In this document: piece by piece, positions 11,555 through 23,583 of the stretch | Numbering within the stretch: the first letter of the stretch is position 1 | Layout of the letters: every line of letters starts with the position of its first letter | From: CBDCCT01 sp965214995 | GTDB taxonomy: Bacteria; Deinococcota; Deinococci; Deinococcales; Trueperaceae | Assembly: GCA_965214995.1 (NCBI GenBank) | Contig: CBDCCT010000002.1 | Span: 186,001 to 250,000, forward strand | Length of the DNA: 64,000 nucleotides | Direction: 5' to 3' | The notes under the pieces: generated by a model | Told to the model about the DNA's origin: nothing | The model's database searches: none | What the model saw: only the letters and a program-made list of their open reading frames with translations | Made by a program: the position numbers and the translations under genes

Positions 11555-12315
11555 ATTCAACACCGCATCTCAGCTCTTGTTCGGAGGGACTTGATGTAAC
11601 GTATATTGTGGTGAAGATTTTCGTTCAATATGCCCCAAAGCTTCTAAGTGAGCAGCATATCATTACGCAAAGAGAGTACTTCCACTTGTCTAATTATAAA
11701 CACAATACTATCTCTTTCGCTTTCTTGTAAATGTTTATGCACAATTGCGATCTCAAGAAGATAAATTTGAATTTTGGTAATCGATTCACACTATCAATTC
11801 GGCAACACTATAAAAATCTTATATTCGCCGGATGTACAGCTGTCTACTCATTATATGACTTGAACGATTTCAAAAAGTAATCGAGTTTTATCAATAAAAT
11901 AGATGATCCACCGTAAATGGCGAATACCCTCGTTTCCTCGTTGAGCTCATATTTTGGTAATACTAAATGAAACTAATTTTAGTATATTGCATTGGTGCTG
12001 ATAGCTTCACATTGTCCTAGAATGTGATTGACGGCACCGATCGTCTCAGCTTCCTTATATATTAATTATCAAATACTGTTTTACCCTCGCACAAGCAAGA
12101 GAAATATAATACAATTCTAGAAAGCTCAGCAGAGCACGTAATGTAGCATCAAATAACCATTTGAGCTGGAAGAGTTATACACCTTTCAAATATGAATAAT
12201 ACGGTTATGACAGAGTTCTTCTAGCCGGAGTAACACATCAAACAAACCCAACGCCGAACCTCAACGTCCCAAACCATGTCAAGAAGAAACGCGATCAACT
12301 ACGAAGAACCTTTGA
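11555..12315. other. Intergenic region upstream of the fusion gene, no gene recognised
   Basis: AT-leaning spacer between the 5' end of the homoserine kinase-AIRS gene and the 3' end of the Gdt1-type gene. No coding frame of note and no tRNA-like fold were seen. Confidence 0.5.
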
Positions 12316-14089
12316 TCAGTCCGTATATGCTGCTTCGATCAGGTAGATGATTCCAAAAGCTATGAATGCAATTGCTCCACCCAGAGTGACTGCAAAACAA
12401 GTAAATTAGCCATCATTTATCCCAGAAAGCCTTGTTGTTAGTTTCTTTGAACTGTTCAAGTAAATAAAAAAGATCAACATACCAACTCTCATGCTAACCT
12501 TCCCGGCCACCGCTCTGCCTCCCAATACTGCCGCTGCTGTGCACACGGCATGCCCGGTAATTGCTCCGCCCGTCACCCACCAATAATCCTGCCCTGCTGC
12601 CATCGCAATGGTGGCAATCTGGCTTCTATCCCCCCACTCGCCCAAGAATGTCATCACAAAAGTCTGCACCCACGCCGGGCTCAGCAGCAACGAGCACAGA
12701 TTATTCAGCCCTACAAAGATGTTTTTTATCGTCGACCGGCCCGGCGAGGGAGATCGTGACGGTGAGGGCGAGGATGAAGGGCTGCGCGGCGGCACGGGAA
12801 AGCGTTGCTTCGAGCGCGATGGTCGTCCTCGGCCTGCCTCTAGCGTGTACGGACTGATGGACGACTGCCGCCGTTCCTCACGGCGCGCGAGAAGTTCCTT
12901 TTCCTCCAGCTCCATCTCGACTTCCTTCATCTCCTCACCGACGCCTTCGTCCGGGCTCATGCCGTAGCCTTCGCGGAGCAGCCGCAGCCCGAAGACGAGG
13001 AAGAGCATCGAGGCAAGGAAGTTTGTGACGCGTTTCGAGATGAGCGTGGGCACGGCATGGCCGAGGATGGCGGAGAGGACTGTCATGGCGATGAGGGCGG
13101 TGAAGGCGGCAGAGAAGACGAGGAGTCGGTCGTGGCGCATGGCCATCAGTGCGGCGACGAGAAAGGTCTTGTCGCCGACTTCAGAAAAGAGGATCATGGC
13201 GACGGAGAGGACGAAGGAGTGGAAGGGCTGAATGATGCCATCGTCTGGCTCTTTTACCGGGGTGAGAGAAGGAAGTTGGTGGGGATCTTGTCCTTCGGGT
13301 GCTGATTCAGGCTCTTGCATAGCCGGTCGATCTGGCATGGGTATGTCGTGTGGCTTGTCAGGCAGGTCAGTTAGTTTCTGCAACAGATGTTAGACTTTCT
13401 TAAAACGGTTCGCTCGAGACATATTAAAACCGGGCAGTAAGAATACGAACCTCTAAACCTCCAATTCCGTTGACTTGTGATCCAGCATCATTCTCGGTCC
13501 CATCGCCCTGAACCGTTCCATCCTTGCCGTCCTCTCCACTGTTCGGCGTATCGATAGCTTCTTTGGGCGCATACGGCACCTTAGCCTCTCCACTCTCCAC
13601 GTTCTCGCTCTGCATCCTGCTCTTCTCTGATACGCCTCCTTCCGTCCCTCTCGTCCCTTCTTTCGGTCCCATCCTGTTCTTTTCATTCATTACCCCATCA
13701 ACGCTTTCCGGTATCTGTTCGGTCGAGTCCATCTCCTCAGTCAGCCGCTTAAGCGACGTTGGCTCAGCATCAGCACCAGAAACCCCTTCTGATCCTCCTG
13801 GCAAGCTTTCCTCTCTGCCGACCCCATCTATGTTCTCTGATGATGATGACGAAGGCACTTCCACAAAGGCACCCATGTGAGGCTTCCCGTCTTGCCCGTC
13901 GACTGGTGCATATTTCGTTCCGATGGCTGGTCTGCCTTGTGGTGGTATCGCTGCTTCTGACTCTGCAGACGCAGCGGAAGAGCCGTCGTCATTCTCAGGG
14001 GTATTGGCGGATAAATCGGCTATGACACCGCACAAAGTAAGTGATGAAAGGAGGAGAACGATGGACGATGAGAGCCAGCAAAATTTCAT
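12316..14089 (-). CDS. GDT1: Gdt1/TMEM165-family (UPF0016) cation/proton transporter
   Basis: Exons 13451-14089, 12483-13377 and 12316-12389 join in phase to 535 residues. The family transports Ca2+/Mn2+ in exchange for protons in the Golgi and related membranes. Both hallmark motifs are present: SEVGDKT near residue 278 and GEWGDRS near residue 460, each in a hydrophobic repeat (LSVAMILFSEVGDKTFLVAA; VMTFLGEWGDRSQIATIA). The last exon supplies the final membrane helix VTLGGAIAFIAFGIIYLIEA. The N-terminus starts with a signal peptide (FCWLSSSIVLLLSSLTLCG), followed by about 200 residues of acidic, Ser/Glu-rich, disordered-looking sequence. A second charged and Ser/Pro-rich loop (RSPSSSPSPSRSPSPGR) lies between the two repeats. 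Yeast Gdt1 is about 280 residues, so the extra length comes from these two regions. Confidence 0.92.
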
Positions 14090-15907
14090 ATCGATCGTTG
14101 TTATAAGGAAGAGGCGGATGAGAGAAAGGAGATTTGAGAAAACCCTGGTGGACGGATGGACTCGTCAGAGCGAAGACGAAAATGTATCCAGGTTATTGTC
14201 TAAAAGTTCTGTAATGGTACAAATGGTCTTATGGTACTTTCGACAACCTCAGAAGAGGTGTGGGTGAAGGATCATGTCTATGTGACCCATTATATTCTGA
14301 TGGTTTGGCTCTAGTAAGTGATGCGCTCCAAAATGACAGCTGAAGGGTGCGTGTTCGATACGGTCCGTGCACAGACATTTTATTAAGAAAAATTTACGCT
14401 TTTGGCGGATAATGTGCAGCTACTACCATAACTTCATCATTGTTATAGCACTTAACTTCTAGATATCCTGAAGCTTATCGCATATACTCACTACCTACTA
14501 TCGCGAAGTCAATGGTATATATGGTGAGGAACGCGACTGACATCAGCATCGTCGCTGCTTTCATCAATTACATATTATAAATATTTAGAGAGTTAGAGAG
14601 TTAGAGAGTTAGAGAGTTAGACCCCATATGTCAGTCTATTGTAGAAATTCTATTTTCAACAATAGTAGATATAGTGCTTGCAACAGCGCGTACGTTTCGC
14701 ATATTCTACTTCATCTCTTTACTCTGCGCTGCCAGAATTCTGAGTTTACGTGTTGTCCATGTGCAAAAGCGTAACTCTCCTCTTCGAACTATGAGCGTGG
14801 ACAACATAGATATCTACATATAGGCTCTCTTCCTTTCTTCCTGTAGGAATAGAGTCATGCGAAAGAACCAAAGATGAAGCGGGATGGTGCCTGGTGGATC
14901 GGACAGTGGCGAAGAATGAAATCGGTGATGACGTTGGCTACCTCGCTGTCACGGAGTAGTGACGGTTATTAAAGGCTTTAAAGAAGCGGGTTTTCGTTCC
15001 AAGTTTTTGACAAAGGGAAGGACAATAGTCAATCAACTCATATTCAGAAGGAACAAATATTTTACGTACAAGGCTAACTCCTCTGTGAAATAAGATGGAC
15101 CGACTCATCTAGGGAAGACAAACTTTCTAACTTTAATGAAAGCTACTATCAAGTAGAAGATCTAGAAATTAGAAGATATTGGTATTCTAATGATACACGA
15201 AACGGAAGAACACAATTAACAGAAGAACACAGTTTTCTCTTCTATCTTAAGGTGTTAGAAAACACAAAGTCATTATTCTGTAAATATTAGAATGAGGTAA
15301 TTACATAAATTTCGGAACCAGTTAGGACTTAACATGGCACTTCACGGCTATGACATCGCAAGAATATTGAAATTGACCAGAACGAAATATATGTGCAAGC
15401 TTAGAATGTGATAAATCAGCATGCCGCAGTATATGGTTATGTTAGATTGGAAGAGTAATAATACAAAACAAACGAAGCAAACAGCCCAAATGACATCCGA
15501 GAAAAAGGATATAATTAAGGAAAAGTAGCCAAAAACTAAAAATGCTAACGGCAGAATGCTAGAACAGCCTTTGTTGAAAGGAAGCTATTGCGGAGTCTCG
15601 TCAGTAAGGCATCAATTGACCATGAGCGCACTAAGCATCTTCATGACTTACAGCAGGATCATAGTGAAGAATTGCGGAAATTGGCTGAGTTTACTGACAG
15701 TAAAGAAGGAAATTCTGAAGATTGCCGGTGAAATTTTTTTCGATGGTGTATAGCTCTCGCTTGCCGTTTATGTAGGAATATATTCGATCCTACAGCGAGA
15801 ATAACATCCTCACAACTTCCTAATGAATTTCAAGCTGTTGCCGCAGATCCGGTAATATCCTTCTGGCGTCCATCTTCCCTGCGCTGTCCGCACACGCCTG
15901 CTCTGAA
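14090..15907. other. 1.8-kb intergenic region, AT-leaning, with one short tandem repeat
   Basis: This lies upstream of the Gdt1-type gene and downstream of the kinase pseudogene. Frames here are short and unconvincing. The only structured element I see is the 8-bp tandem repeat at 14586-14620. Confidence 0.5.
14586..14620. repeat. 8-bp tandem repeat (AGAGAGTT, about four copies)
   Basis: Four consecutive copies of a unit reading AGAGAGTT are visible. It does not match a telomere unit and lies between genes. Confidence 0.85.
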
Positions 15908-17703
15908 TCATTTCCAAGTGCATGCAGTGGTTTGCTCTTTGAGAGCTTGAATTAATTTAGCAGTTTCGTCTACTCTGTAAGGGTGGCCTCTTTCGTTACA
16001 TATAACTGATTTAGGCTTTCGCTTGGCTGCTTTTTGGACCCTTGATTTCACTTTACGACTTCCTTCATTTCGATGAGAACGAAGGTTTTCTCCACTTGCT
16101 AGCGATACCTGAGGGGCTAGCCGCTGAGCCTCTTCATCTCCCGGCCAATGTTGTAGGTAGATCTGCTGTGCACACGGGCGTTGATTTGGGTTTCGTAGAA
16201 GATGAGGCTCTAGATGACGAACCCTCTTTTCTTGTAGAGCCTCCTGAAGCCTTCTTTCAATTTGGTCACTGCTCGTGACTGGGTTAGATACGATTTCTCC
16301 AGCATCATATATTGCTAATACTGTCACTCCAAGCGAGTAAACGTCTACTTTATGAGACTGTGGGGCCCCTGAAATTTACATTTCTGGAGCCATAAAAAGA
16401 AGAGAACCCTTTCCTAGCGTCCTTGCTTGTAATTGCTCCTTGGAGAGGCCAAAGTCTGCAAGTACAAATCTAAACATCTGTTCTGGTTCTAGTAGAGATG
16501 TCGAGTTCTGCGTGAATAAGATGTTCGCGGGTTTAACGTCACGATGTATAAGTCCCTTATTCGCAATGTACATATGGGCTTTGAGCATCTGGCTGTATAC
16601 GCTGACTAGAAAGGAAGAATTTCTCCGATAGCAAGGCTCTTCAATAAGTAGATCTTCGACACACCCATCATACAAAGTCATGAATATTTCTATCGGATGA
16701 GGTCCGGTCTTGAAACCTTGAGAATGATAGTACTCAACTACATTGGGCTGAATGATATGGTCAGCAAATGATCATACTAAGAATAGAGCATCAGCAGCAA
16801 TTAAGGAACCAACGATCATCAACAAAGTATGGCAATTTCTAAATCGCATCGAAGACTTACTTACGTGACAGAGGTTTTCAAGAATTCGGACTTCCTCGCG
16901 AACAGCCTTGCGCCAATCGGTCTCTGACGCATAATTCGAACCCCTTCTTACAACTTTTACTGCGAAATACTCGCCTGTATGCATATTAAGTGTCTTGTAA
17001 GCTTCTCCGAATGTTCCTGCACCCAATATTTTTAGCTTTCGATGTAACCACATATTACTGGTATTAGGTGAATGAACTCGTGACTCGTATCTCGACGCAA
17101 ATGAAGAAGTCTCATATGGCGTCACTGAAAATCGAGGCTTTCGACGACGAGCCACGGAGTCCTGCTTTAAGACTTGTATCTCATCGTCGTATCCGACAAA
17201 CATCTTGACAGGCCAAATCACCTCAAATTGAGCTAATTCTTTATTCTCGCCTCCGGCGGATACAAGGACGGAATCACCACGGCGAAGCACAACCTGGCGC
17301 GGCATGTCTTCAGCAGTACTAAAGTACAGACTATCAGCATCGGTCATACTAGTTACCTTGGTGTTTTTGTAGGTAGATGTATCGCGAAGCAAGATTTCTA
17401 GCGTCCTTGGGCGTAGCTGGATCTGAAATTGAATTCTCGAAATTTTATGCCCTTTGAGTTCCACATCCCCATGCCTATGGTAAGAAGGGTGCCGGGCGTT
17501 TTCACATCTTTGTCGAACCCAACAACAATAGCTTTTTGGCCATCACTTCCGGATACTGTTCCAACGCTATCAATATTTGACTCATCTTGTACACATTTGG
17601 TCGCTACTGTGTTCCTTGGGGCTAACCAGAACAATGTAACAGAGCTTGGACTTGGGTTAAGCGGTATTGTATGTAGATTTTCACTAACACTACCTGAAGT
17701 CAT
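15908..17703 (-). pseudogene. FHA-domain Ser/Thr protein kinase, disrupted by a frameshift and a stop
   Basis: Reading down the minus strand from ATG at 17703, an FHA-like start (TLLTIGMGMW) runs into a +1 shift at about 17,460-17,475. The domain continues in another frame as LKGHKISRIQFQIQL and LLRDTSTYKNTKV. The kinase domain follows: glycine loop GAGTFGEAYK, FAVKVV, then an intron 16748-16864 (donor GTAAGT) joining ENLCH to PNVVEYYHS. The catalytic loop IHRDVKPANIL, LADFGLS and MAPEM come next. Directly after MAPEM is an in-frame TAA (16376-16378), after which the same frame resumes with SGAPQSHKVDVYSLG and runs to 15908, including DPNQRP-like NPNQRPCAQQIY and a basic tail. Intact relatives would be FHA kinases of the Rad53/Dun1 general type. 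Two independent lesions argue for a pseudogene, although a sequencing error at the G-run could explain the first. Confidence 0.8.
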
Positions 17704-18291
17704 ACTTGGAGGACGACGCGCTTTGTTGTAAAATCATGTAGAGGATTGACGGACATCGAACGGTCCATGATGGCCTCAAGACACAAATATTGGACAAATA
17801 CGCTGGCTTTCAAGTCCAGCGCTTGCGTTCAGAGAACCCTTGGTGAGTTTTCTTAATTGGCAAAAGTTTGGCAATGATCTGACACTTCGACCGCTCCAAC
17901 ATGTTCTGCGTCACAAATGCATTAGCGCTACGATCTAGTTATTATCATTTCTTGTACACTATGTTGCAGAAGCTCCATCCATAAAACCCGAGGCAAAGCC
18001 TCACGTCCTCGGTCATTCGCGCTTAAGCGCCAGGATCTGGTAATTTTCAGTCCAACGACTTTACAGCCTTGTTATTTATTATTAGAGGTGATTTAGCAGA
18101 TGCATAATTACACTTAGTGTAAGTGGCAGTAGTGCATGCACTGATGAAGCTTTTAAAGAAGATAGGGCTAGAGTAGGTGTTGAGTATTACTGGTATTAGA
18201 AGATAGCCAGTCTTGGCAACCCTTTTGGCTGGCATAACTACATTTAGCCCACTGCTCGCCTTTCCTTCTAACTTGTCCGTCACGTCACAAT

Positions 18292-19161
18292 ATGAACGAT
18301 GCCTACAGTCGACCTGGGCTGTCATTCGAAGCACTTTTCGAAGTAAATCAGCAATTGCAATACCATTCCGCGTCTCCTAACGGCCTTGCTCAACGATTCA
18401 GTGAACCACCTCCCTCTTAGCACTCTAACTCCCGCTCACCTTCCCATGAGTCATGCCAGGGAGGATCTCAAACTGAGGAAGATGACCCTGCAACTCTAGA
18501 TAGGCTCGCGAAAGAAGCGAGAGCCATACCACAGCTGTGGGAGCGACACAAATATGACGTATGGACAACAGATCAAATACAACGAGATATTGACGCTTGG
18601 ATAAGGCTGGGTAAAGAGGTGGAGCGAAGAAAGCTTGCTGAGAAACAGCAAAGGTTTCGGCTTCTTACCTCAGGTCCAACGTATGGTTTATTTGAAGACA
18701 ACGGATCGAGTACGAGTGACGCTGCAAATGATTCTCAAGATGAAGGGGCAACGACGAGAAAGCGTAAACGCAGACGTACGGAAGCCGAATATCTATTGGA
18801 AGATATGCAAGAAAGTGCCATCACAAAATCGCAAGTACCAAAACGGGTACGTAGAGATCAACTCAACGGGCTGCTAAATGTACCGTCAAACCGCTTGAAA
18901 TCAAATAATAGCGCGGCGGATGAATCAAAAGTTGTGCTACGACGAAGTAAGCGTGTTGCTGATCTGACGAAAGCAAAATTGAATGCTCTGAAGGGTGATC
19001 ACCCTACAAAAAACCCTCGGGCGGCTTTACCGAAATCAAATCAAAGTAAAAGTTTCCCGTTCCCAGAAGCGAATCCAAGCAGAAAGACAGGTGACAAAGC
19101 ACGACATCAACAAGGCCGTGGCCGAGCGCGTCGAAGAGGCAAAATCAGAAAGAGAGGCTAA
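18292..19161 (+). pseudogene. Basic, probably nuclear protein with one internal stop codon
   Basis: From ATG at 18292 (MNDAYSRPGLSFEALFEV) the frame is open to 19161 except for a single TAG at 18418-18420. The downstream 180 residues from 18619 are the longest intact part. The sequence looks genuinely coding: a helical segment (WERHKYDVWTTDQIQRDID), runs of basic residues resembling nuclear localisation signals (RKRKRRRTEAEY; VPKRVRRDQ), SKRVADLTKAKLNAL, and an Arg/Gly-rich end (GRGRARRRGKIRKRG). I do not recognise the family. No plausible intron removes the stop (GTGAAC to TTAG would be only 20 bp), so a decayed gene or a stop polymorphism is the simplest reading. It is divergent from the kinase pseudogene. 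Confidence 0.5.
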
Positions 19162-19656
19162 CGTCAATCTTTCAACAACCTCTGAATTTAGCAGTAAATA
19201 TCTTCAGCAGTCTTGAGTTCAAAGCAATTTGCGAGAGACTTTCTCTCTGGTTGCATCATTCAGTGGCTCAGCTTTCCTACAGTTGGATTTCTGTATTATC
19301 ACACAAGTCTCTGTTTACACTGACGGAAATATTTACGTTAGATTTTTTTTCTATGTGAACAGGAAGATAGAAAGCTATAGACTTGTCAAGACAGAGCAAT
19401 CTTCAAGACACGCGGGCCAAGCAGGCTTCATTTTAACACAAGGATGTAGTCTTTGATGCTGGGATGGCCGCGAATACGCATGAACACCAATTAGAGCTGT
19501 AGAGTTGTCAAGTATGTACTACAATAATTATCTCGGCTGGATTGATGCTGTACTGATTAAAATGTAGGCAGCTACTTATTTGCTCTTAGCAGACCGTAGT
19601 ACGAGAAGAAAGAAAAGCGAATTCTATGGGCGATTCTCAGTACTTAATACCTGAAG

Positions 19657-20081
19657 TTATACAGAAGAGGTGAGAAATCCCAAGATCAAGTCATTACTCT
19701 TTGGATCCCAACATATATTAGTATATAGATAAAAAAAAAGGTTGCCTTGAACTCCCCAGTGGCACATTATTTTCATCTTCTTTAACTGCTCCATTGACAT
19801 TAATCTTGGGTATTTTGACAGTTTCTTCCACCACGCTAGCTTCCTCCTCACTAATTTCCATGCTTGAGACGTTTGCTCTCATTCCTGTCGCTTATTTTTC
19901 AGACGTAGTAGTGGCTGTTGGCGATTTAGATTCGTGCTCTGCGAAATTGTTTTCGCCCGGCGTCTGTTTAGTGATGCTTGACGGCCTCCTTACCGTGCTG
20001 CCTCTGCTCTCCAACTGTAAAACGAGCCACTGTTTCGGGAACTTGATTGCTGTAGCAGTACCATTCACTGTTGGAATATGA
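19657..20081 (-). pseudogene. Small coding-like relic, unknown
   Basis: On the minus strand a frame reads IPTVNGTATAIKFPKQW, VRRPSSITKQTPGENNF and SPTATTTSEK, then a TAA. After that, in the same frame, comes MRANVSSMEISEEEASVVEE followed by VKIPKINVNGAVKEDENN. The acidic, Ser/Glu-rich composition on both sides of the stop suggests one former reading frame. No family is recognised and no start is certain. It adds a third damaged frame to the 15.9-20.1 kb interval. Confidence 0.3.
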
Positions 20082-20364
20082 TGGGTGCAAATGTTATCAA
20101 TTTAGACAGATAAAGCCGTCTAATCTCACAACTAGGAATTAATGGAGGGAGGGGAAGAGCACTGTTGTGGAAGAAAGTGCGACTTGAAGAACGAATTGCA
20201 AAATTTCATTACGTTTAACCAAAATAATACGATTGTACAGCTCTTGATACAAGAAGTAAAAAGTGAAGCTAAGAAAATTGTACAAGCACAGTCCAATACA
20301 CACACTGCAAACCGCTAGAAAAGAGATCGCATTTAAGCAATGGTAGAGCAAGAAGTTTGGAAAA

Positions 20365-21645
20365 TCACCTCCGCCGTCTACCCCTGTCCCTGCTCCAGCT
20401 TCTGGAGTGATCGCTATAGCTGCTGTAGCTGCTATAACTCAAGCTCCTCCTCCTCCTGCCACCGCCTCCACGTCTGCCCGGGCTATCCCGTCTGGGGGGC
20501 CCGCCGCCGTAACCGTACCCTCCTCCTCCTCCTCCTCCGCGTCGCCTCGGCGGAGACCGTGACCGCGATCTCGAAACAGACGAGTAACTTCTGCTATACC
20601 TGCTCCTGCTTCTACCACGACGCGGTGACCGAGACCGCGAGCGTGATGGCGTGTACGAGCGTCTGTAGGAGGGGTGGTCGGGGCGCCCTCGCCCGTACCT
20701 GCGTGGCGGTGAACGATAACGTGGCGGACCTAGGCCATGGCTTGGCGGTGGTCCTCGGTAGCCGGCCGACGGCGGAGGCGGAGGAGGCCGGTCACGGTAG
20801 TCGAAGCGGTCTCTGTCGCGATCGGCAGGGTAAGGTGTGCGTCGCGGAGGCGGGGAGGGGGAGAAGCGACGACGGGGAGCGACAACGGAGACGGATATGA
20901 CGGCGCCGTCCAACTGCGCCTCGTGCATATGTGCGATGGCTGCTTCGGCCGCGGACGGGTGTTTGTAGTGTAGATATGCGGTGCCGCGGTTTGACATGAC
21001 TGTGTAAAATAGGTTAGCATCGAATGAAAAATGCTCAATAGAGGACGCTTGAGCATACATTGCCTGTTCATGGGCAGATCAACGTCCTGTACAGCTCCAT
21101 ATGCGCTGAAAATTTCGCGAATGTGACCTTCGTTGACATTCTTTGTGAGTTTTTCAATGACAATCTAGATTACCCGGGCGTTAGTGACTATCAATCGAGT
21201 AAAGTGCAGAATAATTTGATGAAAGAAAAGCCGTAGTGTTGATGTTTAAGGTGAGCCATACCTTTGAGCTCTTCAATGGCGCTGATCTTGGGCTCTGCGA
21301 ATAGCTCCTTTCGCGACTATATCTATCTCGGCTAATGCTTCTTGTGCGTGATCGCGGCCTGCCTCTGCTTCTGCTCCTACTCCTGCTCCTACTTTTAGTC
21401 TTACTCCTGCTGATGCTTCTGTCTTTATTGTATTCTTTCCGGCCTCCGTTCCGTCTGTCATCGTCGTCACCTCCGCTACGCCGCGACAGCGGACTACGAG
21501 ACCGGGACCTTGACAACGAGCGGGCAGAAATGGAGCGGCGGGGTGATTGTGATCGTGAGCGCGAGATGGAGCGAGAACGAGAGCGACGATCTGAGTAAGG
21601 CGTGCGCGAGCGACTTCGCGAGGAGGCAGCAGATCCTGACGGCAT
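20365..21645 (-). CDS. RNPS1-like SR/RRM RNA-binding protein
   Basis: Exons 21262-21645, 21059-21164 and 20365-20999 give 374 residues with all phases matching. Order: an N-terminal RS region (SRSRSRTPYSDRRSRSRS), one RRM at about residues 129-206 (RNP2-like IVIEKLTKNVNEGHI; RNP1-like RGTAYLHYKHP), then a long RS, Arg/Pro and Gly-rich tail (SPRRGRSRSRYSRSYSS; RRRGGGGGGGYGYGGG). A single RRM flanked by RS sequences, with DLPMNRQFMSNRGTAY, resembles RNPS1/SR45-type proteins, which act in pre-mRNA splicing and the exon-junction complex in the nucleus. I chose the ATG at 21645 (MPSGSAASSRSRSR) because no other ATG precedes it in frame within the open region. The RS repeats create open frames on the opposite strand that are not genes. 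Confidence 0.88.
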
Positions 21646-22789
21646 GGCTGATTGAAGATTGATCCCAGTGAATTGCGACGCGTCAGAGTGGAGCCGTTGC
21701 GCCCTTCTTACCAAGCGAAAGGGAGATATTAATGATATTTTAAAATATACTCATTGATGTTGTGTTTTTGTGGTGGTACTATTATTCAATTATCTGCTAC
21801 TACTAAGTTTGACGGCAGTTATATTATCATCAGTTGATACTTTAAATGAGACTTTTGAGGTTTTCAAACGACTGGAAATAGCTTCACAGCTAACCACGCT
21901 AACCCATTTCCGGATACTTATAAAAGTTCTTGATTGTTTTCTACAAAACCATAAGGAAATCCTGTCGACTGATACCTTTTTAAAGAAAAGGAGTAATATC
22001 AATACTTTTTGTGCTTATCATTGTAAAATTCCAAAGGCCAGTATATCGCTTCTCGCACAAACAAATAGAACCAATTCTATTCCATTACGGGCTTAAGTAA
22101 AAGAGGAATGAAGTAGGCGAAGAAGCTAGAAAGTTACCAGGAGAGATATAATGTTTTACATTATTGAACAACAATAGAAATAGCAGTAGTTCTCAGAGAT
22201 CACATTATGTCTCGTCTGTGCAGGTGTTTAATATCAAAAGCTCACTACAATCTGAAGAACGAAAGATTTCTCTTCGATGTCTTTCTGGAATAGAGCTGAT
22301 CGTCAACATTATATTTCACAAGTATTCGCCATCTTGACGTCTGTCTATTGAAGTGTAATGGCACTACTCTAGATAAAACCATTAATGCTGCACATGTTTG
22401 TAGAAATTGAACAAATCACGAAGCTTTGTTCTACCAACAATCGCTATATTGCCATGTAATAAAAGAGCCACAACCCGATGCCAGACCATCGTGAAGGTGG
22501 GGCTTGCGATCTTTAAATCCAAGCCCCACCGCAATGCTTCGTAGTCAGCAACTTTTCCAAGTCCACCTTCATTACGTCTTTTATATCTTCACCCCTATAT
22601 AGAAACTCTTCCCACAATCAGCGTTGTAAATACATATATTGGAGACACATCGACTTGAACTTTACCAGCTAAAGTTCCGTTGTGCATCAAAGAATTTATC
22701 TCCGCCGTGTTTTCCTGCCTTGGCTGTGATTTACAGAACTATCCAGTACCACATCGCCGCCTGATCAAATACGACAATAATACAGCATC
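21646..22789. other. Intergenic region between the SR protein and profilin
   Basis: This is a divergent promoter region for the SR/RRM gene (minus) and profilin (plus). It holds a perfect 11-bp inverted repeat at 22496-22530. No other coding sequence was recognised. Confidence 0.5.
22496..22530. promoter_or_regulatory. Perfect 11-bp inverted repeat upstream of profilin
   Basis: GGTGGGGCTTG at 22496-22506 is matched by CAAGCCCCACC at 22520-22530 with a 13-base spacer. It lies about 260 bp before the profilin ATG. It could be a palindromic factor-binding site or part of a transcribed leader; the function is not known. Confidence 0.45.
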
Positions 22790-23583
22790 ATGTCCTGGCA
22801 AGGTTGGTAGTACTGCATCTACTCTTCTCAATTTACAGCTCTTACGACATAACGCTGATAATTAGAACATAGCATACGTTGACACAAGGTATATTCCTGG
22901 ATCTAAATGATACCAAAAATAACCCGCCTGCAATTCTTGAACACATCTTTTCTGACGTACCGTCTCTAGTCTCGTCGGCACCAAGAATGTCGACAAAGCC
23001 GCCATCTTCAATGCAGAGGGCGACAGCGTCTGGGCCACGTCTGAGGGCTTCACGGTACGAGCAAGCACACTTTCATTCAACCCACCTAGCCAGCCGAAAC
23101 CAACACACAACTGCTTTCCTCTTATACTCTATATAAACAAATAGATGCACCACTGAAAGTACCATGCTGACGACATAATTCATCTCCTTCCCGCCCCTGC
23201 AGATCCAACCGGAAGAGATGAAGGAAATCGTAAACGCATACAAGGACAAGGGCGAGGACGGCGTCAAGCAGATCCAAAAGAACGGCATACACGTCGGCGG
23301 CGAGCGCTTTGTCGTTCTAAAGGCGGAAGATCGGAGCATCTACGGGAAGAAGGTACGTACACATCGGAAGCTAACCATTAACATTTACTTGCACATGCAA
23401 AAGATCTACCGACCGCTAATGCTTTTTTCTGTTTGTGAATTCGTGCAGGGACGAGAAGGCGTCATCGTCGTCAAGACGACACAGGCCATACTGGTAGCAC
23501 ACTATCCCGAGACCGTACAGCCGGGCCAGGCGGCGCACACGGTGGAGCAGCTGGGTGATTACTTGATCGGGCAGGGCTATTGA
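22790..23583 (+). CDS. Profilin (actin-monomer binding), five exons
   Basis: Exons 22790-22802, 22873-22888, 22970-23054, 23203-23352 and 23449-23583 sum to 399 nt (132 residues), the normal length for fungal profilin. The protein reads MSWQAYVDTSLVGTKNVDKA, AAIFNAEGDSVWATSEGF, IQPEEMKEIVNAYKD, GIHVGGERFVVLKAEDRS, GREGVIVVKTTQAILVAHYP, then TVEQLGDYLIGQGY. The N-terminal MSWQ and C-terminal helix form the poly-proline site in known profilins; the GGERFVVL and GREGVIVVKTTQ blocks are the family core. Profilin exchanges nucleotide on G-actin and feeds formin-driven filament growth in the cytoplasm. The first two exons are very small (13 and 16 nt), so automatic gene finders could miss them. All junctions are GT-AG and in phase. 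Confidence 0.96.

Noticed and set aside
14586..14620. Interstitial telomere repeat
   Set aside because: The unit AGAGAGTT does not match TTAGGG or its complement.
18400..18422. A small intron removing the TAG at 18418 (GTGAAC to CTTAG)
   Set aside because: It would be about 20 bp, far below the size of any other intron in this window.
20340..20900. Plus-strand frame opposite the SR protein tail
   Set aside because: It is the complement of RS/RG codon repeats; the minus strand carries a proper RRM with matching splice sites.
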